Notes: a model not told the origin generated them from the letters alone. Shown: positions 37,945 through 47,601, counted from the stretch's first letter. The stretch is 64,000 bases of DNA from an uncultured Flammeovirgaceae bacterium (GCA_937883755.1 CAKZYA010000059.1:62001-126000), one strand, 5' to 3'. Translations and numbers: made by a program.

Positions 37945-38169
37945 AAAAGAAAACACAGTACAAATACGTGTTTACCTTTTAATTTTATGCTAACACTCCT
38001 ATACTTCCTAATCAGCTTTGCTCAACACTCATCGCACTGCTTAAACGGTCAAGAGTACGCCAAATAAGGCAAATTGCTTACTTTTGCTTCCCGGAAAGAA
38101 TTTATACGTTCTTTCTTTTGTTTTCTTAAAAGAATTTATGGCTTCCCCTCAAATTAACAAAGAATTTTT

Positions 38170-40974
38170 ATGAGCAGATATAGTGAATACCTGAAGGAAA
38201 TTGAAGAACGAAAAGGTCAGGCATTGCATCCAAAACCGATTGATGATGCCGCCCTGTTAAGTGAAATCATTGAACAAATCAAAGATTTAGCGAATGAGCA
38301 CCGATCAGATTCCCTCAACTTCTTCATTTACAATGTGCTGCCGGGCACGACCAGCGCGGCGGGGGTAAAAGCAACGTTCCTGAAAGAAATTATCCTGGGT
38401 GAAGCTACGGTAGAAGAAATTTCACCGGCATTTGCCCTTGAGCAACTATCGCACATGAAGGGCGGGCCTTCCGTGGAGGTACTCCTCGACCTGGCATTGG
38501 GTGACGATAAGGCCATTGCCAAAGAAGCCGCTGAGGTGTTGAAGACCCAAGTATTCCTCTACGAAGCCGATATGGATCGTTTGGGGAAAGCGTATAACTC
38601 GGGCAGCGAGATTGCCCGGGATATTCTTGAAAGTTATGCGAAGGCCGAGTTTTTCACCAAACTACCGGAGGTAGAAGAAGAAATTGAGCTAGTGACGTTT
38701 ATCGCGGGCGTAGGAGATATTTCTACTGACTTACTTTCTCCGGGTAGTGACGCTCACTCTCGGTCAGACCGCGAGCTACACGGTCAGTGTATGTTCGAGC
38801 ATAATAAGGAGCAACAAAACGCGCTCCTGGCCTTACAAGAAAAACACCCGAACAAGCGAGTAATGCTAATCGCCGAAAAGGGGACGATGGGGGTAGGCTC
38901 TTCCCGAATGTCGGGAGTAAATAACGTAGCCCTTTGGATCGGAAAACAAGCGAGTCCGTACGTACCCTTTATTAATATTGCTCCGGTGGTAGCGGGTACC
39001 AATGGTATCTCTCCCATCTTCCTAACCACCGTGGGCGTGACCGGAGGTATCGGCCTGGACCTTAAAAACTGGGTAAAAAAACACGATGAAGCGGGTAATC
39101 TCGTCGTAAACGAAGAAGGCGAACCCGTCTTGGAACAAGCCTACTCCGTCGATACCGGTACGGTGCTAACCATCAATACGAAGACGAAAAAACTGTACAA
39201 AGGTGATCAAGAATTGATGGACATCTCTTCGGCATTTACCCCTCAGAAAATGGAGTTTATGCGAGCGGGAGGATCCTACGCCATCGTGTTTGGCAAAAAG
39301 CTACAGACATTTGCCGCTCAGACGCTGGATATAGACGTTCCGCCCGTGTTTGCGCCATCGAAAGAAGTTTCCCACGAAAAACAAGGGCTTACGGCGGTAG
39401 AGAAAATCTTCAATAAAAACGCCGTGGGCACTTCAGGATCCACGCTACACGCGGGTTCGTACGTACGAGCGGAAGTCAATATCGTGGGCTCCCAGGATAC
39501 TACCGGCCTGATGACTTCCCAAGAACTGGAAATGATGGCGGCCACGGTGATTTCGCCTATCGTAGACGGTGGCTATCAGTCGGGGTGCCACACCGCTTCC
39601 GTATGGGATCGTAAATCGCAAGAAAATATCCCGAGGCTGATGAAGTTTATGCATGATTTTGGGCTGATCACGGCGCGTGACCCCGAGCACAAATACCACC
39701 CGCTGACCGATGTCATCCACAAGGTGCTTAATGATATCACGATAGACGATTGGGCGATCGTTATTGGTGGTGACTCGCACACCAGGATGTCTAAAGGCGT
39801 GGCTTTCGGAGCCGACTCGGGTACGGTGGCCCTTGCCTTGGCAACGGGTGAGGCTTCTATGCCCATCCCCGAATCAGTGAAAGTGACGTTCGAAGGAAAA
39901 ATGAAGGACTACATGGATTTTCGGGATGTCGTTCATGCTACCCAAGCGCAGATGCTTAAAAAGTTTAAGGGCGAGAATGTATTCCAAGGCCGGGTGATTG
40001 AAGTTCATATTGGGACACTACCTTCTGACCAGGCATTTACCTTTACGGACTGGACCGCAGAAATGAAGGCGAAGGCTTCTATCTGTATTTCGCAAGACGA
40101 TACGCTGATCGAGTCGCTGGAAATAGCCAAAGGGAGAATCCAGATCATGATTGATAAAGGGATGGACAACGAGCAGCAAGTGCTGCAAGGACTCATTGAT
40201 AAGGCCAACGAAAGAATAGCCCAGATCCAATCCGGCGAAAAACCAGCCCTGGCCCCGGATGCCAATGCTCACTACTACGCTGAATTTGTTGTTGACTTGG
40301 ACATCATCAACGAGCCGATGATCGCCGACCCGGATGTGAATAACGAAGACGTCTCTAAACGGTATACCCACGACACCATTCGGGAGCTTACATACTACGC
40401 GGGGGAGAAAAAGGTAGACCTTGGGTTTGTGGGCTCTTGTATGGTACACAAGGGTGACATTAAGATCGTTTCTAAGATGCTCAAGAACCTGGAAGAAAAA
40501 TACGGTAAGGTTGAGTTTGGAGCTCCTTTGGTTGTAACGGCTCCCACCTACAACATCATTGATGAACTCAAAGAAGAGGGAGATTGGGAAGTACTCCAGA
40601 AGTATTCTGGTTTTGAGTTTGATGATGCGGCTCCTAAAAGCACCGCGCGTACCGAATACGATAACATTCTGTATCTAGAGCGACCGGGTTGTAACCTTTG
40701 TATGGGTAACCAAGAGAAAGCCGAAAAAGGAGACACTGTGATGGCGACTTCTACCCGTTTGTTTCAAGGACGGGTTGTCAAAGACTCAGACCGTAAGAAA
40801 GGAGAGTCTTTATTAGCATCTACCCCTGTCGTAGTTCTTTCGGCTATTCTGGGCCGAACCCCTACAATTGAGGAATATAGAACAGCAGTGAACGGCATTA
40901 AGCTCACGCAATTTGCCCCTCCCCTCAAGCAGTTGACTTCGAGCCCAATACCATCACACCAGATTTCCTACTAG
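38170..40974 (+). CDS. acnB: aconitate hydratase B / 2-methylisocitrate dehydratase
   Basis: A 934-residue aconitase of the AcnB class, close to the usual 920-930 residues. It interconverts citrate and isocitrate in the tricarboxylic acid cycle (and can handle 2-methylisocitrate) using a [4Fe-4S] cluster in the cytoplasm. The N-terminal HEAT-like domain (about 1-160) is the AcnB hallmark. Cluster ligands are visible as Cys757 (G-S-C-M-V-H-K-G-D) and Cys841/Cys844 (R-P-G-C-N-L-C-M-G-N-Q). It stands alone, divergent from the iron-uptake operon. As an iron-sulphur enzyme that can sense iron it suits this neighbourhood, but co-regulation is not shown. Confidence 0.97.
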   Translation: MSRYSEYLKEIEERKGQALHPKPIDDAALLSEIIEQIKDLANEHRSDSLNFFIYNVLPGTTSAAGVKATFLKEIILGEATVEEISPAFALEQLSHMKGGPSVEVLLDLALGDDKAIAKEAAEVLKTQVFLYEADMDRLGKAYNSGSEIARDILESYAKAEFFTKLPEVEEEIELVTFIAGVGDISTDLLSPGSDAHSRSDRELHGQCMFEHNKEQQNALLALQEKHPNKRVMLIAEKGTMGVGSSRMSGVNNVALWIGKQASPYVPFINIAPVVAGTNGISPIFLTTVGVTGGIGLDLKNWVKKHDEAGNLVVNEEGEPVLEQAYSVDTGTVLTINTKTKKLYKGDQELMDISSAFTPQKMEFMRAGGSYAIVFGKKLQTFAAQTLDIDVPPVFAPSKEVSHEKQGLTAVEKIFNKNAVGTSGSTLHAGSYVRAEVNIVGSQDTTGLMTSQELEMMAATVISPIVDGGYQSGCHTASVWDRKSQENIPRLMKFMHDFGLITARDPEHKYHPLTDVIHKVLNDITIDDWAIVIGGDSHTRMSKGVAFGADSGTVALALATGEASMPIPESVKVTFEGKMKDYMDFRDVVHATQAQMLKKFKGENVFQGRVIEVHIGTLPSDQAFTFTDWTAEMKAKASICISQDDTLIESLEIAKGRIQIMIDKGMDNEQQVLQGLIDKANERIAQIQSGEKPALAPDANAHYYAEFVVDLDIINEPMIADPDVNNEDVSKRYTHDTIRELTYYAGEKKVDLGFVGSCMVHKGDIKIVSKMLKNLEEKYGKVEFGAPLVVTAPTYNIIDELKEEGDWEVLQKYSGFEFDDAAPKSTARTEYDNILYLERPGCNLCMGNQEKAEKGDTVMATSTRLFQGRVVKDSDRKKGESLLASTPVVVLSAILGRTPTIEEYRTAVNGIKLTQFAPPLKQLTSSPIPSHQISY

Positions 40975-41020
40975 GTTTTTGAAATAGTATCTGATCTGAG
41001 CAAAAAACTGAATTTACACG

Positions 41021-41497
41021 ATGCGCCTAGACGAAATAGGGTTCGGATGCTTGAAGTCTGACCTTGAGGATTACCTGACTACCGCTATCTATATCAATGG
41101 AACTAATCTCAAGGAGGTAATTGAAGAACTGGAGAAAGAACAAGTGGCGAAGAAAGGCTTACATATTCGAAATGGCTGCTATGAAGGAGTGTCGTTCTTT
41201 ATTGCCTTTCACAATCAGAACCATTTCTTGGGCAGAACCTTACCGGATTATGTTTATCACGATCAGCAGTATACGCTGTATGACTACAAGTATTCGGGCA
41301 TTCCCGGTGATCACAGTCTTACCTGTAAAATATCAATTGATGCTCAAGAGGTAGTTTGGCATGACTTTAAAAACATCTCTAGAATTATCCCATTTGAGCT
41401 AGACTATGGTGGCCTTACATTCCGCTTCTGTAGAGAGCAATACGGCGAAGCCATTCATCTCGCGAAAAATAATACAGAAGAAAATATGTTCACATGA
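41021..41497 (+). CDS. unrecognised 158-residue soluble protein
   Basis: No export signal or membrane helix. Mixed alpha/beta composition, with an N-terminal helix (V-I-E-E-L-E-K-E) and a beta-rich rest containing several histidines and aromatic residues (Y-V-Y-H-D-Q-Q-Y, V-V-W-H-D-F). It begins 46 bases after acnB on the same strand and may be read from the same transcript. No family or function is recognised. Confidence 0.6.
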   Translation: MRLDEIGFGCLKSDLEDYLTTAIYINGTNLKEVIEELEKEQVAKKGLHIRNGCYEGVSFFIAFHNQNHFLGRTLPDYVYHDQQYTLYDYKYSGIPGDHSLTCKISIDAQEVVWHDFKNISRIIPFELDYGGLTFRFCREQYGEAIHLAKNNTEENMFT

Positions 41498-41567
41498 GCT
41501 TACGGCCATATGCTGTGGAGAACAGCCATGTTTAACGGACTCAGTGAACGGTAATTCTCTTTGGAAG

Positions 41568-41600
41568 GTGGTACCTGCCGTAACATCCAGCAGGTACCAC
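41568..41600. terminator. bidirectional hairpin between convergent genes
   Basis: An 11-bp perfect stem, GTGGTACCTGC (41568-41578) with GCAGGTACCAC (41590-41600), and an 11-base loop, placed between the ends of the genes at 41497 (plus) and 41678 (minus). The T run is short (TGTTT), so it is a probable rather than certain terminator. Confidence 0.6.
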
Positions 41601-41677
41601 TGTTTAGCCTACCAGTAAACACGGCAGTAGATAGTTTACGTACGACAAAATGGTGACTTATCTTATTTTCTGAATAG

Positions 41678-42871
41678 TTACCGGCCAGGAATTATTGGCT
41701 TCGTAAAGAAGTCCAGCCCCGAAGAGGTCACGCGGAACAAGCGGGTATTAACCTTAGCGTAATCGTTGTCAGGAAACTCACCGGCAGGAAAAAAGAGCGC
41801 ATCGCCCACGATAAAATCTACATTATTGATCCAAGACTGCACATTTTCACCCACGACGGTGTAATCGGTCACTTGCTCATCCGATACGCTGACTTTCTTG
41901 AGGGTTGCCCGCGCCACGGCGTAGTAGTTGTCCGGGGTAATACTCTCGGGCAGGGGTTCCACTGTGGTTTCTACTACTATTTCGTTATCGTTTAGCAGGT
42001 AAACGTGCGAAGGGGACCCTTCTACCAACGCCCCTAAATCCATCTCGAAGGAAGGATCGAACTCGCCGGTATTCATATCAAAACGCAGCATTTTACCAAA
42101 ATTGGTTACATCCGCATTATTGCCGAAGACCATCGGAAAATGAATTCCCCGGTTTGGAGTCAAATAAACGATCCCCTGGCTGTCCATAACGCTGGAAGAG
42201 GTAGTTGACATGCGTGCATCCGTTTTATACTCCATCGTTTTGCTGTTTACATCGTATAAACCTACCATCACCATATCATCTACTTTAAATCCACTGTCGG
42301 GATCAATGTTATTGACCACCAGCAGTATTCTGTCGTTATGTACCTGTACGTGGCGATAGGCCAGAGAAGAGTAGCCGTTGGGTGCCATTGTAATAGTGGT
42401 TGTTTCGGTGATCGACATATCGGTGGGGTTCCACTCTACTACCTGACCGTTCAACACATCAAATACAAAGGCTCGCGTTTCGGAATGAAAGGTGAACGGA
42501 GCATAAGCGGGGATGCCGACGTTGGCAAAGCTAATAGTCGTACCCCGATTCAGCGCCAACTCCGGAGATACTTCCCATTTGGTTACGGTACGGGTGTCCC
42601 AGTTAAAGGAGAACACATCGCCATTGTAAGTCACGGCGTCGGACAAACTGCCCAACTCGACCATATTGGCCCGGTCGGGTTCCGTTTCCGGAAACTCAGC
42701 GTAGGCTCCCATGTACATAATAAAGCCATCGGGAGAACTGGTATTAATGGCGTACAATACAGCGGAAGTAGATTCGGTGTTGGGATTGTCGCCCGCATCA
42801 TCCGAATCACAAGCAGCGAAACTGACGATGGCAAATAAGGCGGCAAGCCACAAGCTTTTCGTGGTAATCAT
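41678..42871 (-). CDS. DUF4374-like lipoprotein of the second xus-like locus
   Basis: A 397-residue lipoprotein. The ATG at 42871 is preferred over an upstream in-frame ATG because it leads at once into a signal peptide with lipobox F-A-A-C, followed by an acidic stretch (D-S-D-D-A-G-D). The body is the same propeller-like DUF4374 type as at 32309 and 57895 (P-N-G-Y-S-S-L-A-Y-R-H, G-I-V-Y-L-T-P-N-R-G). It looks intact although its receptor gene, 80 bases upstream, is broken. If still made, it could serve another receptor. Confidence 0.85.
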   Translation of the reverse strand: MITTKSLWLAALFAIVSFAACDSDDAGDNPNTESTSAVLYAINTSSPDGFIMYMGAYAEFPETEPDRANMVELGSLSDAVTYNGDVFSFNWDTRTVTKWEVSPELALNRGTTISFANVGIPAYAPFTFHSETRAFVFDVLNGQVVEWNPTDMSITETTTITMAPNGYSSLAYRHVQVHNDRILLVVNNIDPDSGFKVDDMVMVGLYDVNSKTMEYKTDARMSTTSSSVMDSQGIVYLTPNRGIHFPMVFGNNADVTNFGKMLRFDMNTGEFDPSFEMDLGALVEGSPSHVYLLNDNEIVVETTVEPLPESITPDNYYAVARATLKKVSVSDEQVTDYTVVGENVQSWINNVDFIVGDALFFPAGEFPDNDYAKVNTRLFRVTSSGLDFFTKPIIPGR

Positions 42872-42951
42872 GTTTATGTTGTTTGAATGGTGATAAAACA
42901 TTAAAATTGAATGGTGTTTTTTAGAAAAAAAGATCGTACCGGACGCTGGGC

Positions 42952-45274
42952 TCAGAAGAAGTCATAGACTCGGGCATCAGCTACGTTAAACATCTCAATA
43001 GTAACTACCCATCGGATTTTGCCTACTTCCCGTTCGTAGGTGATTCCGGTGTTCACCGTGAATTGCTCGGGAATAACTTGTTTGCTGTTTCGGGTTCCCT
43101 GGCTTTCCCAGCCCAGGAAGTAGCTGCCTACATAACGCGTATCGCTGAAGAAGTGCAGTTGTCCACCCAATGCTGGTACGGTATACTCGACGTTGGCATT
43201 GGCAAAGAAGAACGGCCGGTTGGGAATGCGCTCACCCGCTTGTCGAGCGTACAAGCCTTCGGTAGAAGTGTTGATGTAGTGCTGGTAGGTGGTATTTACT
43301 CCTACGCACCAGCGCTGATTGGGCGAGGTGAGCTGTCCGCCCAGTTCGCCCCCCCAACGAGCGGGCGGTGAACACATTGTCGTAGAGCGAACTACGCCCA
43401 ATTCCCTGCAAAAATACAATGTGGTCGCTAATCTCTCGCCAGAAGAACACCGGGTTGACCGTCCACTGCCAAGCACTTCGGACTGACGGGCGCAGCTGTA
43501 GCTCGACATTGGTATTGTGCCCACGTTCGGGGTTGAGTTCTAAGTTGTCGGAAATAAACGCGCCATCACCCAGTACCTCATCGACCCGAGGCAGCCGGGT
43601 TGCCCATTCGTAGGATAGCTTCGCTAGCAAAGTAGGACTAAAGCGGTAGCGTAAACTAGTTCCGGCGCCCCATCGGGATTTACCGTTGCTTTCAGTACGT
43701 ATTCCTTCACCATCGCGAGAGGGTTCCTCTGACTCATACGCTACCTGATAATACTTTGCGAAGGTATTTGTTTCTAGCTGATCGTTGCGCGAACGAACGG
43801 TGTGAGCCAACGAAGAAATCTGGGTGCGATAGGTACTCAGTGTACCAAACGGATCAAAAGCTCCGGCAAAGCGGTCGTCTCCGGTACGATATACATAGGT
43901 TCTGAAGGTTTGGGCGAGTAAACTATGCTGCTCGTTGAATTCGTAGGTCAGGTTTACTTTGTGGAAGAGGCGATGCGTCCACAAAAACTGATGCGCCGGG
44001 CTGCCCGATTCCACTTCCCCTTGAGTATGTCGCCGATCAATCACCTCGCCGTACCAGTTATAGAAGTTTTGGGTGCTATCCACATACTCCGTTTCGGTGT
44101 AGTTGTAGCCCAGGGCGGCAGTCACCTTCCAGGGTTGAGCCAGTTGATATTCGTAGCGAAGCGTGGCACCCGAAGTTTTTCGGCTAAAGTTGACCTCCCC
44201 GAAAGGGATCCCCAAGATCAGAGGAGGATTACCCGGACGTTCTACTCCCAGTTGGGCGTGCTGTATTTCTTGATCATTGGCCGAGGCGTACAACTCTAAG
44301 CTAAGCAAATCTAGGTTTTTGTGTCCCTTGATTCCTGTTTCGGCAGTTATTCCGTAGCCCTGGTAGGCATCGTGAAACTTCTCTACGGGTTCTTCGGTGA
44401 GCCTTCCTTGTTCATCGGGGATACCCATAAAAATAGCGTAGTCATTACGAGCAAAGTCATAGTAAAGGCCGGTATTGGCGAAGAAGTGATTGTCTCCGTA
44501 GTAGCTTACATTGGCTTCGGCTCGCTGGGTGCCAAATGAGCCAAACTGATAGGATGCTGACCCGTGCCAGCCGGGGGGTACAGGCTTCGGAATCACGTGC
44601 ACAGCTCCTCCCAGGGCATCGGCTCCCAGAGCGGTAGGTACCACTCCTTTGTAAATATCTACCCGCTCGAGCATACCCACCGGAATATTGGCCAGGCCAA
44701 AACCAAAAGCCGAAAAATCTAACGGCACATCGTAGTAAAATTAACGAATCTGGTCGTCGGTTAAGCCGTTTAGACTCAACCGGATGGATGAACCAAGCCC
44801 GCCGCTGCGCTGCACACTCACCCCTTTAGTCTGGGCAAGTACCTGCCCCAAATCGGCTGAGCAAACCACAGCTTTCTGAAGAGACACTACTTCAATACTG
44901 TTCGCCGACCGTTTCATTACACTCGCCTCTGACTCGCCCACCACCACTACTTCCTCCATCCCGGTTACACTGGCGGACAGTTGAGCGTTCCAAACGGCGG
45001 TCTGCCGAACCTTTAGGGTCAACCGCCTGGTTTGTTGTTCATAGCCTACCGACGAGGCTTCCAGCGCATAACTCCCGGAGGCTACATTTGGTATCTGATA
45101 CGTTCCATCGGTATTGGTAATCGCTCCCAGCGATGAATCGAGTATCCGGACAGTCGCCCCGGGCAACGCTTGTCCTTTCTCATCGGTTACCTTACCCCGA
45201 ATGCTACCTACTTGCGCCATACTAGGCAAAACTATTCCCCCGCTAATCATCAGCCACGCCAGTAATTTTTTCAT
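42952..45274 (-). pseudogene. TonB-dependent receptor broken by a nonsense codon and a frameshift
   Basis: Three consecutive frames add up to one receptor of about 770 residues. The N-terminal part has a signal peptide, a carboxypeptidase-regulatory-like domain (G-K-V-T-D-E-K-G-Q-A-L-P-G-A) and a plug start, ending at an in-frame TAA (44741-44743) inside D-D-Q-I-R-*-F-Y-Y-D-V-P. The same frame continues through the barrel until a run of seven C residues (43349-43355, G on the coding strand) shifts it; reading six would join S-L-G-G-E-L-G-G-Q-L-T-S to the final barrel strands (V-T-I-E-M-F-N-V-A-D). It lacks an STN domain, unlike the receptor at 33600. It is either a real pseudogene or has base errors; the intact sequence would be XusA-like. 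Confidence 0.85.
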
Positions 45275-45310
45275 AATATCGTCTCAGATTCTTTTAGGCA
45301 TCACGTAGGT

Positions 45311-45916
45311 TTAGGCTTGCACGCACTTCACCGAAAAGTCACTTGTCTGGTAGGGCGAGTAGGTAGGGGCGATGATGAAGTTGTTGATTCTTTTGATGAC
45401 CAGCTGCTGGTGAGGTTTGGTCAGGTGATAAATTTGGTGGGGTTCTAAATCAAGTCGCTCACCGTGGCAGCGAACGGTCTTACGGATAGTGGAAGTATTT
45501 TGAAGCTGTACGATACCCTGAAACTCAATTTCGCACACCTGATCCGTTACCTTTTCTGATTTTCCACTTCCCGTCAGGACCAATACGTACCCTTCTGGCT
45601 CAGTAGAGGCCGTTTGGTCATCATAACCAAACTCATGGATAGATACCCAATACCCAGCATTGAGTAAACCGAACAAAAGGCAGGCAGCCGCTAGGTAGCG
45701 GACAACTTTTTTGTGTACCGGAAGTACCTTTGCTTGGGAATGGCCTATGGTTTGGGAAATACTGTTCCACCCACGGGTACGTTCTGTGGTGAAGGTCGAT
45801 AGGGGCGAAGAGGTACTCAGATCATCGTCGGCAAGCCACCGCTCAACGCGACGACGTTCTTCTTCGGAGCAGGCGCCCGCCGCGTACTTTTTTAGTAATT
45901 TGGGAGAAATATTCAT
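45311..45916 (-). CDS. short anti-sigma-like protein lacking the FecR domain
   Basis: A 201-residue protein. The start (L-L-K-K-Y-A-A-G-A-C-S-E-E-E-R-R-R-V-E-R-W-L) is the DUF4880-like cytoplasmic domain that grips sigma factors in FecR proteins, and one membrane helix lies at about 71-90. The 110-residue periplasmic part has neither the L-P-D-G-S FecR signature nor the DUF4974 end; instead it is a small beta-rich domain with two cysteines. Family members are usually 310-400 residues. The neighbouring receptor lacks the STN domain that would talk to FecR, so both halves of the signal path are missing. It lies 36 bases before the receptor. Confidence 0.72.
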   Translation of the reverse strand: MNISPKLLKKYAAGACSEEERRRVERWLADDDLSTSSPLSTFTTERTRGWNSISQTIGHSQAKVLPVHKKVVRYLAAACLLFGLLNAGYWVSIHEFGYDDQTASTEPEGYVLVLTGSGKSEKVTDQVCEIEFQGIVQLQNTSTIRKTVRCHGERLDLEPHQIYHLTKPHQQLVIKRINNFIIAPTYSPYQTSDFSVKCVQA

Positions 45917-46244
45917 CAGACCGTAGTATTGCTTTCTATACTATTATCTGAACAAGCGGGGCATTAGGTGAAGGTCAGTGGTGAAAAAATATCGAATTTA
46001 ATTCGAACGTAAGTGTAATCGTCTCACATTGAGATATCTATATTTTCGATTTCAGGCGATCTGATGTGGTTGTAGAAGAAGACTAGACTGCTGAGTGATC
46101 ACGGAAGGTGTCCGACGTTTGAGCACCAAAATGTCTCTTTTGGCAGCAGCCTTTGAAACTTAGGGCATTTTTTCTGCTAAGAAGTAATAGCTGAACCCAC
46201 ACCCTGGTCTGTGTCACACAGACCACTCTATTACTACCCTTTTG
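45917..46244. other. intergenic stretch with degenerate repeat copy A (about 46062-46190)
   Basis: No coding frame. From about 46062 to 46190 the sequence resembles the palindromic repeat at 61684-61830: both share TGTGGTTG near the left end, a GAAGG(TG)TCCGACGT core, TGAGCA and a TTTTTTCTGCTA right part. The right arm is eroded here, so the hairpin is weak. REP palindrome 46206-46224 follows directly. Confidence 0.55.
46206..46224 (+). repeat. REP palindrome left of the RAYT relic
   Basis: GGTCTGTGT-C-ACACAGACC, a perfect 9-1-9 palindrome preceded by ACACCCT. The same block occurs in opposite orientation at 46838-46863 on the other side of the transposase relic, so the two are inverted flanks of a REP/RAYT unit. 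Confidence 0.8.
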
Positions 46245-46789
46245 CTACAGCCTTTCTCGGTAGTGCGTGATAAAGTCAAACGACGAGGCACCTACCTCGT
46301 AGAACGCAGCCGAAGACCAGCCATACGCTTCCGGACGATTCGCCAAGTTCCACCTTTCCTGCAATGGATTATTATGTAGGTAAGCTTCTGTTCAAACTTC
46401 TCCCGGGAGTCCATCCGCACCGCCAGAGAATCTCTTTACCAGATGCGAAAGGCTCGCGTCCGATCGTTCACCTTGAAGTAGGGAAGTACCCGGGGGTGGT
46501 TCAACTTGAGGTCTTTAACAATCAGGTGGGCGGTCTTTTTGACCAACGACGCATGAGGCTTTTCTTTTCCGTTCATGGCGATCAGCTCCCACAGGAGGTG
46601 GATGTGATTAGGCATTATGACGAATCCATACACTCGGATAAGATTCCTGATAGTAAGCTCAGTCAGTGTATCAACAATAACTTGCTTGTATTTAGCCTGA
46701 TCGAGTAGGAGCTTCCAATCTTTGATAGTGGCTGTCCAGAAATACACCTCGTGCAGCACGAGCGATGAATTGCGGGGCGGTTGGAACAT
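46245..46789 (-). pseudogene. REP-associated tyrosine transposase (RAYT) relic
   Basis: From the ATG at 46789 the frame encodes a Y1-type transposase: Y-F-W-T-A-T-I-K-D-W, then the metal-binding motif M-P-N-H-I-H-L-L-W (His-x-His), then K-K-T-A-H and L-P-Y-F-K-V. An in-frame TAA (46436-46438) stands where F-R-I-W-Q-R-D-S-L-A is expected (CAA to TAA). Further on, a four-base-type deletion shifts the frame at T-Y-[I]-H-N-N-P, near the expected catalytic tyrosine. The remaining tail (W-S-S-A-A-F-Y, to the stop at 46245-46247) is recognisable. RAYTs mobilise REP palindromes; this copy should be dead. Confidence 0.85.
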
Positions 46790-46837
46790 TGAATTCAAAA
46801 CTAATTTCTTAAAGATTGAGATGAGTGGTGAGTGACT

Positions 46838-46896
46838 GGTCTGTGTGCCACAGACCAGGGTGTAGGTTGAAGTGAGTGGTTTGTGTGTCACAAAAC
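46838..46896 (-). repeat. REP palindromes right of the RAYT relic
   Basis: Two units: GGTCTGTG-TGC-CACAGACC (46838-46856) followed by AGGGTGT, the inverted counterpart of 46206-46224, and a diverged copy GTTTGTG-TGT-CACAAAAC (about 46879-46896). Both are imperfect palindromes of REP size. They fill the otherwise empty stretch between the RAYT relic and the sigma gene. Confidence 0.75.
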
Positions 46897-47040
46897 AAGG
46901 GGCAGTGACCAAGGTGCAGTAAATTGAGCTATTTTAATTCTCGGAGAATGCAGCATAGTCTATTATGTCACTTGCTTCGGTAGCAGCATCTCGTGTCCTG
47001 AATCCAAAGACCCAGACCTTAAACAGGTGTAAAGCAACTA

Positions 47041-47601
47041 TCAAGACTGGGCGCGAGTGTAATCCGGTAGTTTTTCGCGCAAAAAGGTTGTGGCCTTGGC
47101 CAGGTGATACGCCACGGCCCGTTCGGAGATCAGCAGCGACGAGGCAATCTCTTTATTGGATAACCCCTGTTCGCGACTCATTCGATACACCCGACGACAT
47201 TGGCAAGGAAGCCGATCCACCAGTGTATCTACGTTATCTTTCAACTCGGCATAAGCAATCTCCTGTTTGGTGCAGTGACTGGCATCGCAGTAGTCGAGGG
47301 TGGCTTGCTGATGGTGATGCCGCTGTCGGGCTTCTTTTCTGAAGTGGTCGATCAGGCGATACTTGAAAAGTCGCAGTAGATAGTATTCTACTTTTTCCTT
47401 GGCAACCAACGTATCTCTCTTCTCCCAGGCCGATATAAAAAGCTCCTGAATGAGTTCGCGGGTAATCTCAGCATCTCCAGTTTGCGCGCAACCAATTTCG
47501 TACATCGTATCAAAACATCGCTGGTACATCTGCTCCAGCCCTTCGGGGGTACTGATATCCGGTTCGGAAGGTTTGGGCTTCTTTCTAAAAAGCAGAGACA
47601 T
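47041..47601 (-). CDS. ECF sigma factor of the second xus-like locus
   Basis: A 186-residue sigma factor with region 2 (Y-Q-R-C-F-D-T-M-Y-E-I-G, I-Q-E-L-F-I-S-A-W-E-K-R-D) and region 4 (L-P-C-Q-C-R-R-V-Y-R-M-S-R-E-Q-G-L-S-N-K-E-I-A), clearly related to the one at 37395. It reads towards the short anti-sigma gene at 45311, but the REP/RAYT unit now separates them by 1.1 kb. A histidine/cysteine-rich linker (R-H-H-H-Q-Q, C-D-A-S-H-C) between regions 2 and 4 is unusual and might bind metal. A TTTAG-type palindrome lies about 75 bases upstream. Confidence 0.9.
   Translation of the reverse strand: MSLLFRKKPKPSEPDISTPEGLEQMYQRCFDTMYEIGCAQTGDAEITRELIQELFISAWEKRDTLVAKEKVEYYLLRLFKYRLIDHFRKEARQRHHHQQATLDYCDASHCTKQEIAYAELKDNVDTLVDRLPCQCRRVYRMSREQGLSNKEIASSLLISERAVAYHLAKATTFLREKLPDYTRAQS

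Noticed and set aside
38079-38086. A Bacteroidota-type promoter element (TACTTTTG) before acnB
   Set aside because: The -7-like box is present but no TTTG box was found at the needed spacing upstream.
42338-42838. A 166-codon plus-strand frame opposite the DUF4374 gene
   Set aside because: Composition and position are those of an antisense shadow; no signal peptide or domain is visible.
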